A stretch of DNA of 64,000 nt, from contig JADDOH010002589.1 of NCBI GenBank assembly GCA_016648135.1, positions 1 through 64,000 on the forward strand, written 5' to 3'. The notes beneath the pieces were generated by a model. The model searched no databases and was not told the origin of the DNA. It was given only the letters and a program-made list of their open reading frames with translations. Shown piece by piece: positions 54,239-64,000 of this stretch. Both the position numbers and the translations under genes were made by a program. Position 1 is the first letter of the stretch; every line of letters begins with the position of its first letter. The stretch is from Agrypnia vestita. Lineage: Eukaryota; Arthropoda; Insecta; Trichoptera; Phryganeidae.

Positions 54239-54615
54239 ATTCAATTCAATTCAATTCAATTTATTTCACGATAATATGTACATGACAAACAAAATGTTTA
54301 AGGCATACATATTAGGAAGTATATATCAAAAATGAAAATATTTAATAAATTAAAAATAACAAAATCTGGTCAAAGGTGTAGGAGAATCCCGCTTCGGAAA
54401 ACCCCCTCAGACACATGGAATATATCAATACCCAAAGCAATTTTGTTCAGCATAGCTGTGGCTCTTCCAACAGGCATAACCATCGGCAGGTTGGTCCTGT
54501 ATATTGAAATGTGAAACAATCTATGCTGACGATGTCTAGTGTAATTATCAGGACCATACAAACCAATGCTCTGCATAATTTCAGGATTATCGATCATACC
54601 GCGCAACAATCGATA
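54239..54615 (-). mobile_element. Jockey/CR1-type LINE 3' end with AATTC-type tail
   Basis: The minus strand reads LRGMIDNPEIMQSIGLYGPD and IYRTNLPMVMPVGRATAMLN, then LGIDIFHVSEGVFRSGI to a stop at 54370, matching the C-terminal end of Jockey/CR1-like reverse transcriptase. The 3' UTR ends GAAATAAATTGAATTGAATT: a poly-A-like AATAAA plus a (TTGAA)n tail at 54236-54262. Confidence 0.75.
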
Positions 54616-54807
54616 TGCGGTATGATCGATAATCGATATGGATATGCGGTCATCACTGGTGACTAATTTTTCTGTTATTAATGCGAGATCAAAACAAAAG
54701 CTATCATCATACAGGGTTAATTAAATGAATTTTAAATTTTATGCTTCATTCGATACATCAAATAAAATATATTCAATAATATTAGTGATCTAATATTATG
54801 TATTCAC

Positions 54808-55030
54808 CAGGGGCGTGCAGTGGGAACATCGCATCATGACTTTTACGTAACCAATTGTTTGGAAAAAAAATCGGAATACAACATGCATTACGTAATATTT
54901 CTATCACAATTGTTATCATAGCATTCATATTTTGAAATATCATAAAAATCTGTAGCATAAATATTTGATTTCTATTTTTTTTTCAAAATATATGTCTACA
55001 AAAAAGTCATGTTCCCACTGCACGTGCCTG
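54808..55030. mobile_element. hAT MITE with perfect 8-bp target duplication
   Basis: CAGGGGCGTGCAGTGGGAAC at the left is matched by the inverse CAGGCACGTGCAGTGGGAAC at the right. The 8-bp duplication GTATTCAC lies at 54800-54807 and 55031-55038, exact, as expected for hAT elements. 223 bp, non-coding. Sister at 63200. Confidence 0.92.
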
Positions 55031-55038
55031 GTATTCAC

Positions 55039-56009
55039 AGAATTAATGAAGTAATTTAATGATCGTACATTTTTTCACATTTTAAAATTTCATTTCTTAA
55101 AAATTTCGATTGCCAGCTCAGTTTTCCATTTATCTACGTGTATGCAGCTCGTTATGTTATCAAGAGCGCTTAGAATATTTTCATGTAGACCAATTTGAAG
55201 TTAGAAGACTGATTGCTGATCTAATATACCTATATAATATAATACATAGTAATATTGACTCATATTTTGTGTCGAAAACATACCTTTGAATGTTCCTAGT
55301 CACCGACTTGTGACATATAATACTTTTTCTCTATCAACTTTCAATAACAATATGGCCCATTTTAACACTATATCTAGAATGTTCAGGTCACACAACAAAA
55401 CAGAAAATAATCATAACGTCCTAATTGACATATTTCATGACAGTTTCCATGAATACAAAATAACTATTAGTTATTTAGTCTCTTTGTACAGTCTTACTTT
55501 TTTTAGCTCACTTTATAACATCACTTTTTTCTGTTCTTTCTTGCAATGATATAATAAACTGTAGATACGTTACAAGCGTGAAATCTTGGCAAGTCAAAAT
55601 TAAGGTAATTGCCTTCTTTGCATTCGTTATCTAAAGGACCTTCTTTGTGATCGGGGGCAACGCTACGCCGAAAAAAAAGTCCCGGGGAAAAAGGAACACA
55701 GGATCGTACACTATTGTAAGAATGAGTATGTTATATTAGTCACCGTGACTTTCCGTTGTCTGTGTCAATGAAATATTTGCTACATATGAAAGCCGGCTAG
55801 TATGTGTCTATATTATAATACGTCAATGCTTTCTTGTATATGATTACGCATTTACTTTTTTTTTCTATGTTTGCTGTGTTCACATTTATGTGCTGAAAAG
55901 CATTAAAACTTATTGTATTATATTTGCATTACCTATATCATGCTATGTGTTTTTCATTTTTTGTAAAGTATTCAAAAAGAAAATTAAAATAAATAAATAT
56001 TTAATTTTT
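55039..56009. other. No gene seen
   Basis: Mostly AT-rich. Frame at 55286-55549 is low-complexity and not recognised. Confidence 0.5.
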
Positions 56010-56260
56010 AAATAGGGATATTGTTGTGATTGCTGTTTATAATTGGATATTCAGTCTAAAATCGACACCAACTCTCACTCTAATATGAAGCGATCATTTA
56101 ATCACGTGAGATATCTTTGGGAACTGATTGGTAGAAGTGAATATTGCTGCATTTGCTGTTTAAACTACGAGGATATTAGAGATAGAGCTATATTTTGAAA
56201 AAAAAAATTCAGTACATTTCAATTGTGTAATCCTCGGTGAATGCATTCAAAAATAAATAT
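56010..56260. repeat. MITE family H2 remnants
   Basis: GGGATATTGTTGTGATTGCTG (approximate family end) near 56015 and AATATTGCTGCATTTGCTG at 56140, then TTCAGTACATTTCAATTGTG and AATCCTCGGTGAATGCATTC. Rearranged partial copies. Confidence 0.55.
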
Positions 56261-57374
56261 TAAATAAAAATAAAGAGCTATACTTACCATTTTCAGATAC
56301 CTCAGGATTGAATACATAGTGAATCCGAACGCTTACCTGTAAAGAAAAAAAAAATTTTTTAAACAAAATTCAAATGCGTATTTATCATAAAAAAAATAGA
56401 TGTTGTAAAATACGAACAATTTAAAATTTTGAAATATCTGACTGTCGAAATGAGGTCAGAATATGAAATAAAGCTGGAAATTATTTATATGTAAAGGTGA
56501 GTAAAATTGAGGTAACGTAATTATAGGTAGGTACTGTTCGTAAATATCATCTTTGAAGAATACACCAGTTACTGCGCAAAAAAACTATTCATAGCCAAAT
56601 GTCGTTCGGACATTTCTCTTTTTCTTCACGTTGAAATCAGAATACATACTTTGGAAGAGGAAATACACATTTCAATTTTTCTGCATTTGCAAAATAATCA
56701 CTGTTATTGTCAATCAATTATAGCGATAGTAATTAAGCAAAAAAATCATATTGTCACAGGAAGTGGCTTTGGGAGGCAAATGATAACACTAAAACCGATA
56801 TTAAATTTATCGTTACGAAATGTTTCTAGAATTTTCCACACATTATTACATTTTTTCTTAGTTCGCACTATTTCACGTTGTTTTTATCGCTTAGATCTCT
56901 TTCTAGTAAACTCGGCTCAATATTTGTACGTAGAAAAATTTCTCGCTCCGGTAGGTTTTCACTACCGCCGGAATATACGCTGATCACGTGTAATATCACG
57001 TAGGTTAACCGTCACGAATGACTGACTCCCGTCGCGTGATGCCCTTATTTTTTAAGTAAATTTCTTTCAGATTTTTTGTGAGACTTTTTCCAGACATTAC
57101 GAAAAACTTGTGGATCGTTCTAGACGATTCCAAAGTCTTCCACAGTGTGTCCCAGAATGTTATGAAAATTGCATACGCTCCTGGGGCTATAATTGTTGAT
57201 TAATGTCTATTTTCTGTTGCATTTTTTATAAATGTGATCAAATTCATGATGTCTTATTATTGTGAATGAATTACAGTGCTCGCTGTTTCATTTTTTCTTT
57301 TTCATACGAGGAAAATGTAATTCGGTACGTGGATAGTGTAGGAAAAGCGACAATTTGGCCGAAATTGAGTTATA
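56261..57374. other. No gene seen
   Basis: A 110-codon plus frame (56651-56983) is not recognised. 57060-57190 has TTC/GAA-rich words but no perfect heat-shock trimer. Confidence 0.45.
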
Positions 57375-57838
57375 TACAGGGTTATTTGTAAAACATTAAT
57401 AACCTCGCAGGACTATATTCCTGCCTTGATAATGAATCGAAAATATTCAAGCTATTATGACGTAATATCAATAGTTAAGGAGATATGCGACATCAAAGTT
57501 TGCATTTTTTTTTCAATATTTCTAACTTATTTTTTTTAAAACGTTGGTCTACAGTAACTCATATCGATTAAGAAAAATTCATTCGTTTCAATACAAGTTA
57601 AATAAAATGATAACTCTGAAAAAATTCCAATTGGAAAACTTTCCGATTGGAATTCGAAGGTTTTTATTTTTTTATTTGACTTGTATTAAAGGGAATGAAT
57701 TTTTCATTTTCGATATAAGTTACTGTAATGATAGTCATAAAGTCATAATAGCTTGAACATTTTCGATTCATAATCAAGGCAGGAATATAGTCCTGCGAGG
57801 TTATTAATGTTTTACAAATAACCCTGTATATAGTTAAG
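57375..57838. repeat. Palindromic MITE family H1, long perfect arms
   Basis: The terminal inverted repeat is perfect for about 55 bp (TACAGGGTTATTTGTAAAAC ... CAGGACTATATTCCTGCC and inverse) and nearly so for about 85 bp. The outer sequence after TACAGGGT differs from other H1 copies on both arms in the same way. Confidence 0.85.
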
Positions 57839-58689
57839 TTAGTTAGTTAAGTTATATATAACTTCATTTCTTTCCTTCCTTTTCTTTTTTCCTTTCCACC
57901 GTCGATAATATATATAATTCAATTTCGGCTTAATTATCGCTTGGTCATTTTTTCCTTTCCACCGTCGATATGTATTTTAGATTTTTTATTAATTGATAGA
58001 GAAATATCACTGAAGGAAATTATGTACCTTATTATATACCTTGAACAAAGCTGGACCAAATGCGAATGAGTATTCTGTCCAACGCAAGAAATACAACACG
58101 CTAATAACGCGCATACATAAGTCCTCTCGGTTGGTACGCGACCTCAAAATATCAACGGTAAGATAGCCAACCATACGAATTAAATTTGATCAAATTTTGA
58201 TACGTAGCCAAGTAAAAAAATCGTCGAGGTAAATTTTCGTATCGGCGAATCGGTTCCGCTTCGAACACTTGAAATGTCTTTCCTACGACAAAAACTCGTA
58301 AAACCGGTCCGGCCGTCAGAGCCTCCAGCGAGGAGGCTGAGCCGCAGGACGCAGGATGTGTTTAGCCTTCTCCGGCCTCATGCAGCCTATAACAATGCGG
58401 CATGAATGTTAAAAATACCGCAGGGCGTAGGGGTTAGCACTGTGCAATATTTTTTTTATGTCTGGCAAGTGTTTGTGACATTGGTGCGAATTCGTCTTTG
58501 TCCGGATACGAGGGTAGTTGAGATAACCAAGTATTTTGAGCAAAACTTGCAAAATGTAAATATGAAACTAAGGGTGTTGTTGTATTATCTATTTTTAATG
58601 TTTCGTTTACACATTTTATGCGGGAAAAACATACCCCTGTGAAAAAATAAACAGTTATGTTGTATTTGCGAATTCTACTATACAATAGA
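57839..58689. other. No gene; GC-rich stretch
   Basis: 58290-58410 is GC-rich (CCTCCAGCGAGGAGGCTGAG). CTTTCCACCGTCGATA occurs twice (57894, 57954). No recognised frame. Confidence 0.45.
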
Positions 58690-58970
58690 TTTTGAGATGT
58701 GGCTCTTCTATAGACGCATACTGAAAGTTTGTTGATGTCCTCCGGTATATGGAAAAAGGAATATTAATATAAGAAAGTTTGAGTATCTTGAACATATTAT
58801 GAAAGGACCAAAGTGAAGTCTAAACCAATTCATCATTCAGAAGACAATAATTGGAAAAAGAAGCGCAGGAAGACGCCGCATCTTATGGGACTGGTACCAA
58901 CGTAACCCGACTGAGTTGTTCCGTAGGTGAATAGAGTCATGATCGTCAATATGATGGCACTGTAATAAGA
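58690..58970 (+). mobile_element. LINE 3' end, fourth family
   Basis: FEMWLFYRRILKVC, RKFEYLEHIMKG and RRRRPHLMGLVPT pieces match 51890 and 53490. Shorter and more decayed. Confidence 0.65.
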
Positions 58971-58984
58971 ATGGAAAATTATCA

Positions 58985-59190
58985 CAATCTTAATTGAAAA
59001 AAATTGGGTTTATCTATTTTCCTTGGGAGAACAAAAGCGGCGTTGGAAGTACTCAAAAGTGATGGACCGACGATGTAGCCGCTGTGGGGGGAAGAAATGG
59101 CTACAGCAAGCAAAAAACAGGGATGGATGGAAGTGTATGGAGGAGGCCTATATCTAGCAGTGGAGAGATGAAAGCTGAAGAAGACTAGTA
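58985..59190 (+). mobile_element. RTE-like LINE tail
   Basis: Plus-strand text coding W-TDDV-A-, then DGWKCMEEAYI, a stop, QWRDES-like residues in pieces, closing with GAAGAAGA. Same family as 5890 and 12000. Confidence 0.65.
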
Positions 59191-59604
59191 TATACAAGTA
59201 CATTAGTTTTATAAATCCATCAAATAAACTAATAACGAGAACATTTGGCGAAAAGTTCAGCTAGATACGGCACTGAAGCCTTACGATAAACAAATAATGA
59301 TTTGATGAAAAGCGAGCGACGTTTGGAGTAGGGGCGAATGTTGAGTAAGAATGCAAAGTATCAAATTCGTAATTCTTACGGACGAGTATCTGGTATCGTA
59401 AGATATTTTTGAAAACGATATCCAGGAACTTTTCGATTAAGAAACAGCCGTTCAATTTAAACTCATAAATCTCATTTTTCTGTAACGAAGAGGTTCAGTT
59501 ACACGCAGCATTGAAAATAATAGAGACGTTTAAAGTCAACTTTCCAGTACAAAACTCCTATTGAATGATCAAAGACATAGAAGTTGGGCTGTATGATTAT
59601 CGGA

Positions 59605-60197
59605 GAATCGCTCGCCAACAATTGCTCGTTCACAGTTGCTCATCCATAATTGCTGGCCAGGACAGTTGCTCGCCACACAATTGCTCGTCGGGAAAATTGC
59701 TCGCCACTAGATAACCTAACCTTTATAAATACTTTTAGTTGACGACAATTTATTTGTGGTTTTTGTGTTTAATTTGTAGAATTCCATGTTTATTGTAATG
59801 AAATTTAAAATCAATTAAATTTTAATAAATATTATTAGTAAGTTCGGCTGGTTAAGTGTTATTTTACAGCTAATAGTGACAGCTGTTTCAGCTTAGAAGG
59901 CCATTATCAAACAGTCTAGTCTGTTTGGTAATGGCCTCACAAGCCGAAATGAAACCTGCCGAACTTAATAATATTATTTATTAAAATTTAATTGATTTTA
60001 GATTTCATTAATAAAAATTGATGACAATTGTTTGCAAATAATAATTGAAAATACATGTATAATATGTTTTTCATTAAACGCGTTTCTAAATATATATTGT
60101 CTATATTCATGTAAAAAAGAACTAGAACATCCTGTCACGAAATTGGCGAGCAACTTTCCTAGAGGGCAATTGTGGGCGAGCAATTGTCGGGCAATTT
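59605..60197. mobile_element. Foldback-like element with CAATTGCTCGCCA arrays
   Basis: The left flank (59605-59716) holds about seven degenerate units of ATTGCTCGCCA (such as ACAATTGCTCG, AGTTGCTCGCC). The right flank (60140-60197) holds inverted units (TGGCGAGCAAC, GGGCGAGCAATTG). Between them is a head-to-head pair of Penelope-like repeats (59795-60012). The flanking arrays look like foldback-type termini. Confidence 0.5.
59795..60012. repeat. Head-to-head Penelope-like terminal repeats
   Basis: The left copy (ATGAAATTTAAAATCAATTA ... GGCCATTATCAAACAG) meets its inverse at about 59916. The right copy lacks about 35 bp. Homologous to 7086-7202. Both hammerhead-like cores are decayed (TTGATAA, TTGGTAA). 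Confidence 0.65.
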
Positions 60198-60442
60198 TAC
60201 ACACACCATGATAAATATCCGTGTTTAACGACTGATGGCGCTACTGAAGCAAACTCGATGGTATTTTTAACGCCACCTTTCGAACAACGCCTGTCAAAAT
60301 TCAAACAGATTTGTCGGCTTGTTTTGTTTTGACAGCTGTTGAAAGTGTGCAAGTTTGTGTGTGTTAGCAACCATGGCAAAAGGGCAATATCGGTCAGTGA
60401 TTCGATTCTTTTTTTGGATTGGAAGACGTATGAGATTTACTA

Positions 60443-60803
60443 CAATCACACATTTCATCCATCCTCAGCGTTACAACCATCGGTGGGTCCCAGGCTCCAT
60501 GCTTCCAAGAAAGTCCTCCATGCAGCTTTGTCGCTGGCTGGCATTTTCCAGTTTTGCTGCCCCAGGGCCCGGCAGTCCGCAACGACGCACAGCAACTGAT
60601 CACCGCAGTTTTGGTCTTCCGATACTTCTTCTACGCATTTGATTATTAAACAACACGCTTTTTGGGATCACCCATACGGTGTAGATGTCCCAGCCAGCGC
60701 AATCTGTTAATCTTGATGAACTTACTACGCTGACGTTCTGGTAAAGATCATAGAGCTCGGTGTTGTATCTTTTACGCCACGTGTGACCGTCATTAATAGG
60801 TCC
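60443..60803 (-). mobile_element. LINE 3' end, decayed
   Basis: The minus strand reads RRIYGPINDGHTWRKRYNTE, LYDLYQNVSVV, then INRLRWLGHLHRMG, RRSIGRPKL and QNWKMPASDKAAWRTFLEAW in three frames, ending GPTDGCNAEDG. The order fits the C-terminal end of the LINE family also seen at 22630. Confidence 0.7.
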
Positions 60804-60844
60804 ATATATTCGGCGTAAGATTTACTATCACATATTGATTTAAT

Positions 60845-61015
60845 GAATTCAAGCTTGGCCGAATATCCGTTTTTTGTGAGGAGACTACGGAGGACAAGGT
60901 CGACAGAATCCATCATATCGTGTTAGCAGACCACCGGGCCAAAATCAGAAAGATTGCTGACATTGTACAAATCCCAAATGAGCGCGTACTAAGCGTAGAA
61001 ACCTGCGTTAAACAT
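60845..61015 (+). mobile_element. mariner transposase N-terminal fragment
   Basis: Plus-strand residues KLGRISVFCEETTEDKVDRI, HHIVLADHRAKIRKIADIVQ and IPNERVL match the second helix-turn-helix region of a mariner-type transposase. A third subfamily in this window. It breaks off afterwards. Confidence 0.6.
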
Positions 61016-61559
61016 TAGTACCCTTCCCCATGGCCTTATCCATACATCTTTTAAGGTCTCTAAGAAGTAGTTGAATTTATTTCAGTACCTTTTAAAAGTT
61101 GTTCGATAGGAATGGAAATGAAAAGAATAATGGAAATGCATTTTACGGACAAATCAATGCTACGCAGTAGTTCAGTTCAACCTTACAATAAATGCTGTGA
61201 CTGATCGCTTCCTGCGAGCTCTCTCGCGTCTGTCAAAAAGATATTACTTATCTCTGAGAAATGCCATAAAGCGATTGAATTTGTATTACTTATCCAAAAT
61301 TTTAGTAGATATATTAGTTTAGTAGAATAACAAAAATACATGCTAACCAGCATCTTTCACACTTTATGAAATCTAGAATACGAATTTATAAAAAAATTAT
61401 CTCCCTTAGAGATTCTGTTTTTATCTTCTCAATGTTAAAACGTCGCAAATGTATCTTTTTTCCATATAATTAGGCAATCCGTTGGAGTTGTGTCGTTTAA
61501 CAAGGTATAATTGAGGCATAATTAATACAAATATACTTTGTTTTCACCACTTACAAATT
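61016..61559. other. No gene seen
   Basis: AT-rich DNA without recognisable content. Confidence 0.5.
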
Positions 61560-61565
61560 GAAAAT

Positions 61566-62200
61566 ATCAACATGTTTCAGGGCCAATGGTCCCTTCGTTA
61601 GGATACAATGTATACTAACAAATTAAAAATCTAAAATCTAAGAATAGAAAATAAACATATAAAAAATTATATATGGTAATTTAAAAAAAAATTAAGTATT
61701 AATATGAAATCAGAACTTTTCAAAGCAAGAAAACACTTTGTGGCTTGACATTATAAGACATTTAAGAATAAGTTAAATACAAAATAAATACAATTATTAT
61801 TATAAATTAAATACAATTATAATATAATCTATATTATAATTACTAAGAAGGTTGACTTCCTTCTTCAGGACAATTATAATATAGTCTATATTATAAGTCC
61901 TGAAGAAGGTTGACACCAACCGAAACTAGTTGACAAATATATAGCAATAAAGTGGTTTAAAACATAGTATTTAATTTATTCATAAATGTCTTATGAAATC
62001 AAAATTTAAAAGACAACTATTTGTATAAAGGACCTGGTTATTTATAATATTCAATTTACTATTAACACCTTTTCTTACTTCCGAAATTTCTAATTTAACA
62101 GACTGTAATTCTATATAATTTGTACGTAAAATTTGTACCCCGAAATAACTCTTATTAATATCAAAAAAATGACCCATAACCAAAAGGTGATTTGCAATTT
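61566..62200 (-). mobile_element. Penelope-like element 3' region with endonuclease end
   Basis: The minus strand from about 62200 reads MMFDYFSEIANHLLVMGHFF, later QSVKLEISEVRKGVNSKLN and IINNQVLYTNSCLLNFDFI. This matches the Penelope-like endonuclease C-terminus layout (SxIANHLLxxGHxF, LExxEI, LNxQ). The UTR continues to a decayed hammerhead (61566-61604: CTAACGA, stem II GGGACCATTGGCCC, GAAAC). A second ribozyme unit, on the plus strand, is inserted at about 61810-61965. Confidence 0.55.
61860..61940 (+). ncRNA. Hammerhead ribozyme candidate, intact core
   Basis: The plus strand (61899-61934) reads CCTGAAGA (fits CUGANGA), stem II GGTTG / CAACC with loop ACAC (perfect), then GAAACTAGTTGAC. 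Upstream, a partial duplicate unit (CAATTATAATATA at 61813 and 61871, 58 bp apart) and a hairpin CTTCTTCAGGAC / GTCCTGAAGAAG suggest a dimeric arrangement. Confidence 0.65.
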
Positions 62201-62213
62201 CGGAAAAATAATC

Positions 62214-62402
62214 AAACATCATAATTTCATTGTCTGTCTGTCCCCGTAACTTCGTGTTACGTGGAGCCCTGGCCACCAAACCCGAACCAGCCGTTCGATG
62301 CATGTTGCTACGGCCGCCTCTCCGTGGAGCGCCAAAAAGATGCTATAAATATATACTAGGGCTAAGCAAAGACGCGAACCAATTTTCCGTCATTTTTGAC
62401 GG
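62214..62402. mobile_element. Second copy of the 17645 inverted-repeat element, deleted
   Basis: Shares GCTATAAATATATACTAGGG, GCAAAGACGCGAACCAAT and the end CCGTCATTTTTGACGGG with 17815-18057. The tRNA-like B box is deleted (GTGGAGCCCTGGCC). Confidence 0.65.
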
Positions 62403-62659
62403 GTTGCAGCTACTTAAACACCTTAAGTGTTCCTTAACATCAAAATTTCTAAATATTTTTCCTACAGAAAAATAATTACAATCATAACAAATCTATTTAT
62501 ACACAAATTTTATAATTGAAGTATTACTAAAAACGCATATATGTAATCATATATTTATGTCACTTTCGTCCACTAATTTTGACATTATCGTTTTTGACAT
62601 TATAGTGTCAAAAGAAATCTATAGGAGATTTGGCGATATAATAGAAACAAAATGACAAA

Positions 62660-62935
62660 TATTGACCTGAAGGTGAAACTCAGCCTTCTTCAGCTCTTTG
62701 TAGAAGAAATGGCAAAGGGCAGGCAAAAAACACATGATCGAGGATCTCCTCCTCCGAACCACACTCACACATCATACACTCAACTTGTTCAGCCTGAACA
62801 AATGTTCCATTTTTTAATTTAATTTTTTCGTAAGTGAAATATGAGCACACCAAAGTACGAAACCCAGCAAGAAAGTAACCATCTAATATGGCTACAAATA
62901 TCAAGATACTTTTTTATCAAAACTCGTATTTCGTA
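62660..62935 (-). mobile_element. LINE RNase H-like end, tentative
   Basis: The minus strand reads LAGFRTLVCSYFTYEKIKL, then CMMCECGSEEEILDHVFFAC and P. The C-x-C-G ... H-x5-CP arrangement resembles the end of the RNase H region in I/R1/Jockey-like LINEs. Single copy, no tail seen. Confidence 0.4.
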
Positions 62936-63199
62936 TGCAACCTAAATATGTATTTTTATTATTTTAATTAAAATACGATCTATTGTGAAGTTGCCATTTC
63001 GGAATGTACATATACAAGAATAAATTAGAAAGATAAACAGAAAAAAAATATTGTAATTTTCACTACTAAATAATTATGTTCTCATTAAAATATTAATTAG
63101 ATGTTTTTGTATTGTCTTATAGTTTTGAAATTATCATAGAAATGGTTATTTAACCGTGATGTACAACCACACGGCAATCATCTTACTATCTAATGCTGG

Positions 63200-63406
63200 C
63201 AGGGGCGTGCAGTGAGGACAAGAAGAATGTATGTTATTTAAACATAATTATATTTAAAGAAAAGCGAAATTAAATATTTATCTGGCAGAAATATTAAAAT
63301 CTAAATAATATTTTAATTATTGTGATAGGAATATTACAAGATATGTCTCTTGTTTCGGTTTATTTTCAAAATATATGCTTAGGAAAAGTCTCACTGCACG
63401 CTCTTG
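63200..63406. mobile_element. hAT MITE, sister of 54808
   Basis: CAGGGGCGTGCAGTGAGGAC and its inverse near GTCTCACTGCACGCTCTTG. Flanks AATGCTGG (63192-63199) and ACTGCTGG (63407-63414) form an 8-bp duplication with one mismatch. 207 bp. Internal TTTCAAAATATATG is shared with the sister copy. Confidence 0.85.
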
Positions 63407-63930
63407 ACTGCTGGATGAATGCCCCCCTGAGTCGTTTCTTCGCTAATCTTTACGCTGTCACCACTGTTATGATAATTCGTTATTCTTCGTTATTTGAGCT
63501 TCTTCTAGATCTTTTTTTTTCTTTTCTTGTTTATACAAACATCATCGTGACTTTCATCTAAGTTTCTACGACGACAGCATTGATCTTGGCCTTCGCCCGT
63601 CTCTACTACCGCAGAATGGATGGGTATATATTTATTGTAAAGTCCTGTAACCTCGTATTGTGTTTTATTATTTTTTGTTATTTTGCAAGTTTTCTACGCC
63701 ACTGAATAAATTTCTTTTTGTCGATTCTTTGTGCGTCAATTGCCATATAAACGTTTAAGCCGTGAGAAAGAATTGCTTTAATTATTAAATAATTGGAAAA
63801 ATATTTAAAAAAATCCATATCAATAAACCTAAATTAAATATCATTGAAGATTCGGTAACATTTTGATTTAAAATATAATTATTTAAACTCTGTACCGCAC
63901 ACACAATATTTAATTTATTTATCACTAGTA
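63407..63930. other. No gene seen
   Basis: AT-rich; medium composition at 63540-63620. No recognised frame. Confidence 0.5.
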
Positions 63931-63972
63931 GGTATATAGTTTTGAGAGAAGCAGTCCCTCTCATCATCGGGC
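63931..63972 (-). repeat. Decayed hammerhead-like motif
   Basis: The minus strand reads GCCCGATGATGAGAGGGACT, then GCTTCTCTCAAAACTATATA. Stem II GAGAG / CTCTC is perfect, but both core boxes carry changes (CCGATGA, CAAAA). Confidence 0.5.
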
Positions 63973-64000
63973 ATAATTAATAACTAACTTAAACATATAA

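Noticed and set aside
56651..56983. 110-codon plus-strand frame
   Set aside because: Composition and residues look random; no start context, signal or homology that I can see.
57060..57190. Cluster of TTC and GAA words resembling heat-shock elements
   Set aside because: No perfect GAANNTTCNNGAA trimer and no alignment to the three-copy HSE repeat.
1..64000. CRISPR arrays, operons, phage or bacterial systems
   Set aside because: No regularly spaced direct repeats with unique spacers, no ribosome-binding-site-led gene chains; the sequence is animal nuclear DNA.

Overview
The window is AT-rich animal DNA and reads as a gene-poor, transposon-dense stretch of an insect genome. The best guess is a moth or butterfly (Lepidoptera). 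The reasons are the mix of repeats (cecropia-type mariner, RTE-like LINE tails, a Helitron of the kind common in Lepidoptera, Penelope-like elements carrying hammerhead ribozymes, tRNA-headed SINEs) and the frequent TAGGTAGGTA-type simple words. The species cannot be named from this sequence. No multi-exon host gene, rRNA, CRISPR array, operon or bacterial feature is visible.

Only one open reading frame is convincingly intact: a 339-residue mariner transposase on the minus strand (29206-30225) inside a complete 1285-bp element (29129-30413). A sister element of the same length (3075-4359, plus strand) is broken by one missing base. All other recognisable coding sequence is decayed transposon remnant. 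This comprises the C-terminal reverse-transcriptase ends of several non-LTR retrotransposon families (4.4, 7.6, 12.0, 13.2, 19.0, 22.6, 27.5, 30.7, 37.4, 43.3, 51.9, 53.5, 54.2, 58.7, 59.0, 60.4 and 62.7 kb), Penelope-like endonuclease ends (35.6, 38.6 and 62.0 kb), and mariner fragments (18.9, 34.5 and 60.9 kb).

Between these lie non-autonomous elements. There are three palindromic MITE families with several copies each, two hAT MITEs with 8-bp target duplications, a Helitron-like element (33479-34319), single-copy inverted-repeat elements, and at least four tRNA-headed SINE types. Nesting is frequent: a LINE tail inside a MITE with a 5-bp duplication at 5885-6031, a SINE inside a hAT-like element at 1820-2408, and a MITE plus LINE tail splitting another MITE at 44.9-46.2 kb.

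Three things deserve most attention. First, at least seven hammerhead-ribozyme-like motifs with intact core sequence, plus several decayed ones, mostly beside Penelope-like remnants. Second, a three-copy repeat that keeps a perfect heat-shock element (GAANNTTCNNGAA), in two copies followed 23-27 bp later by a TATA box. Third, a TATA-box promoter-like block at 36.2 kb followed by a short frame with a signal-peptide-like start, the only hint of a host gene. Several unique, less AT-rich blocks (about 0.9-1.2, 6.5-6.9, 24.2-24.6, 48.3-48.7 and 50.8-51.1 kb) may be conserved non-coding DNA.
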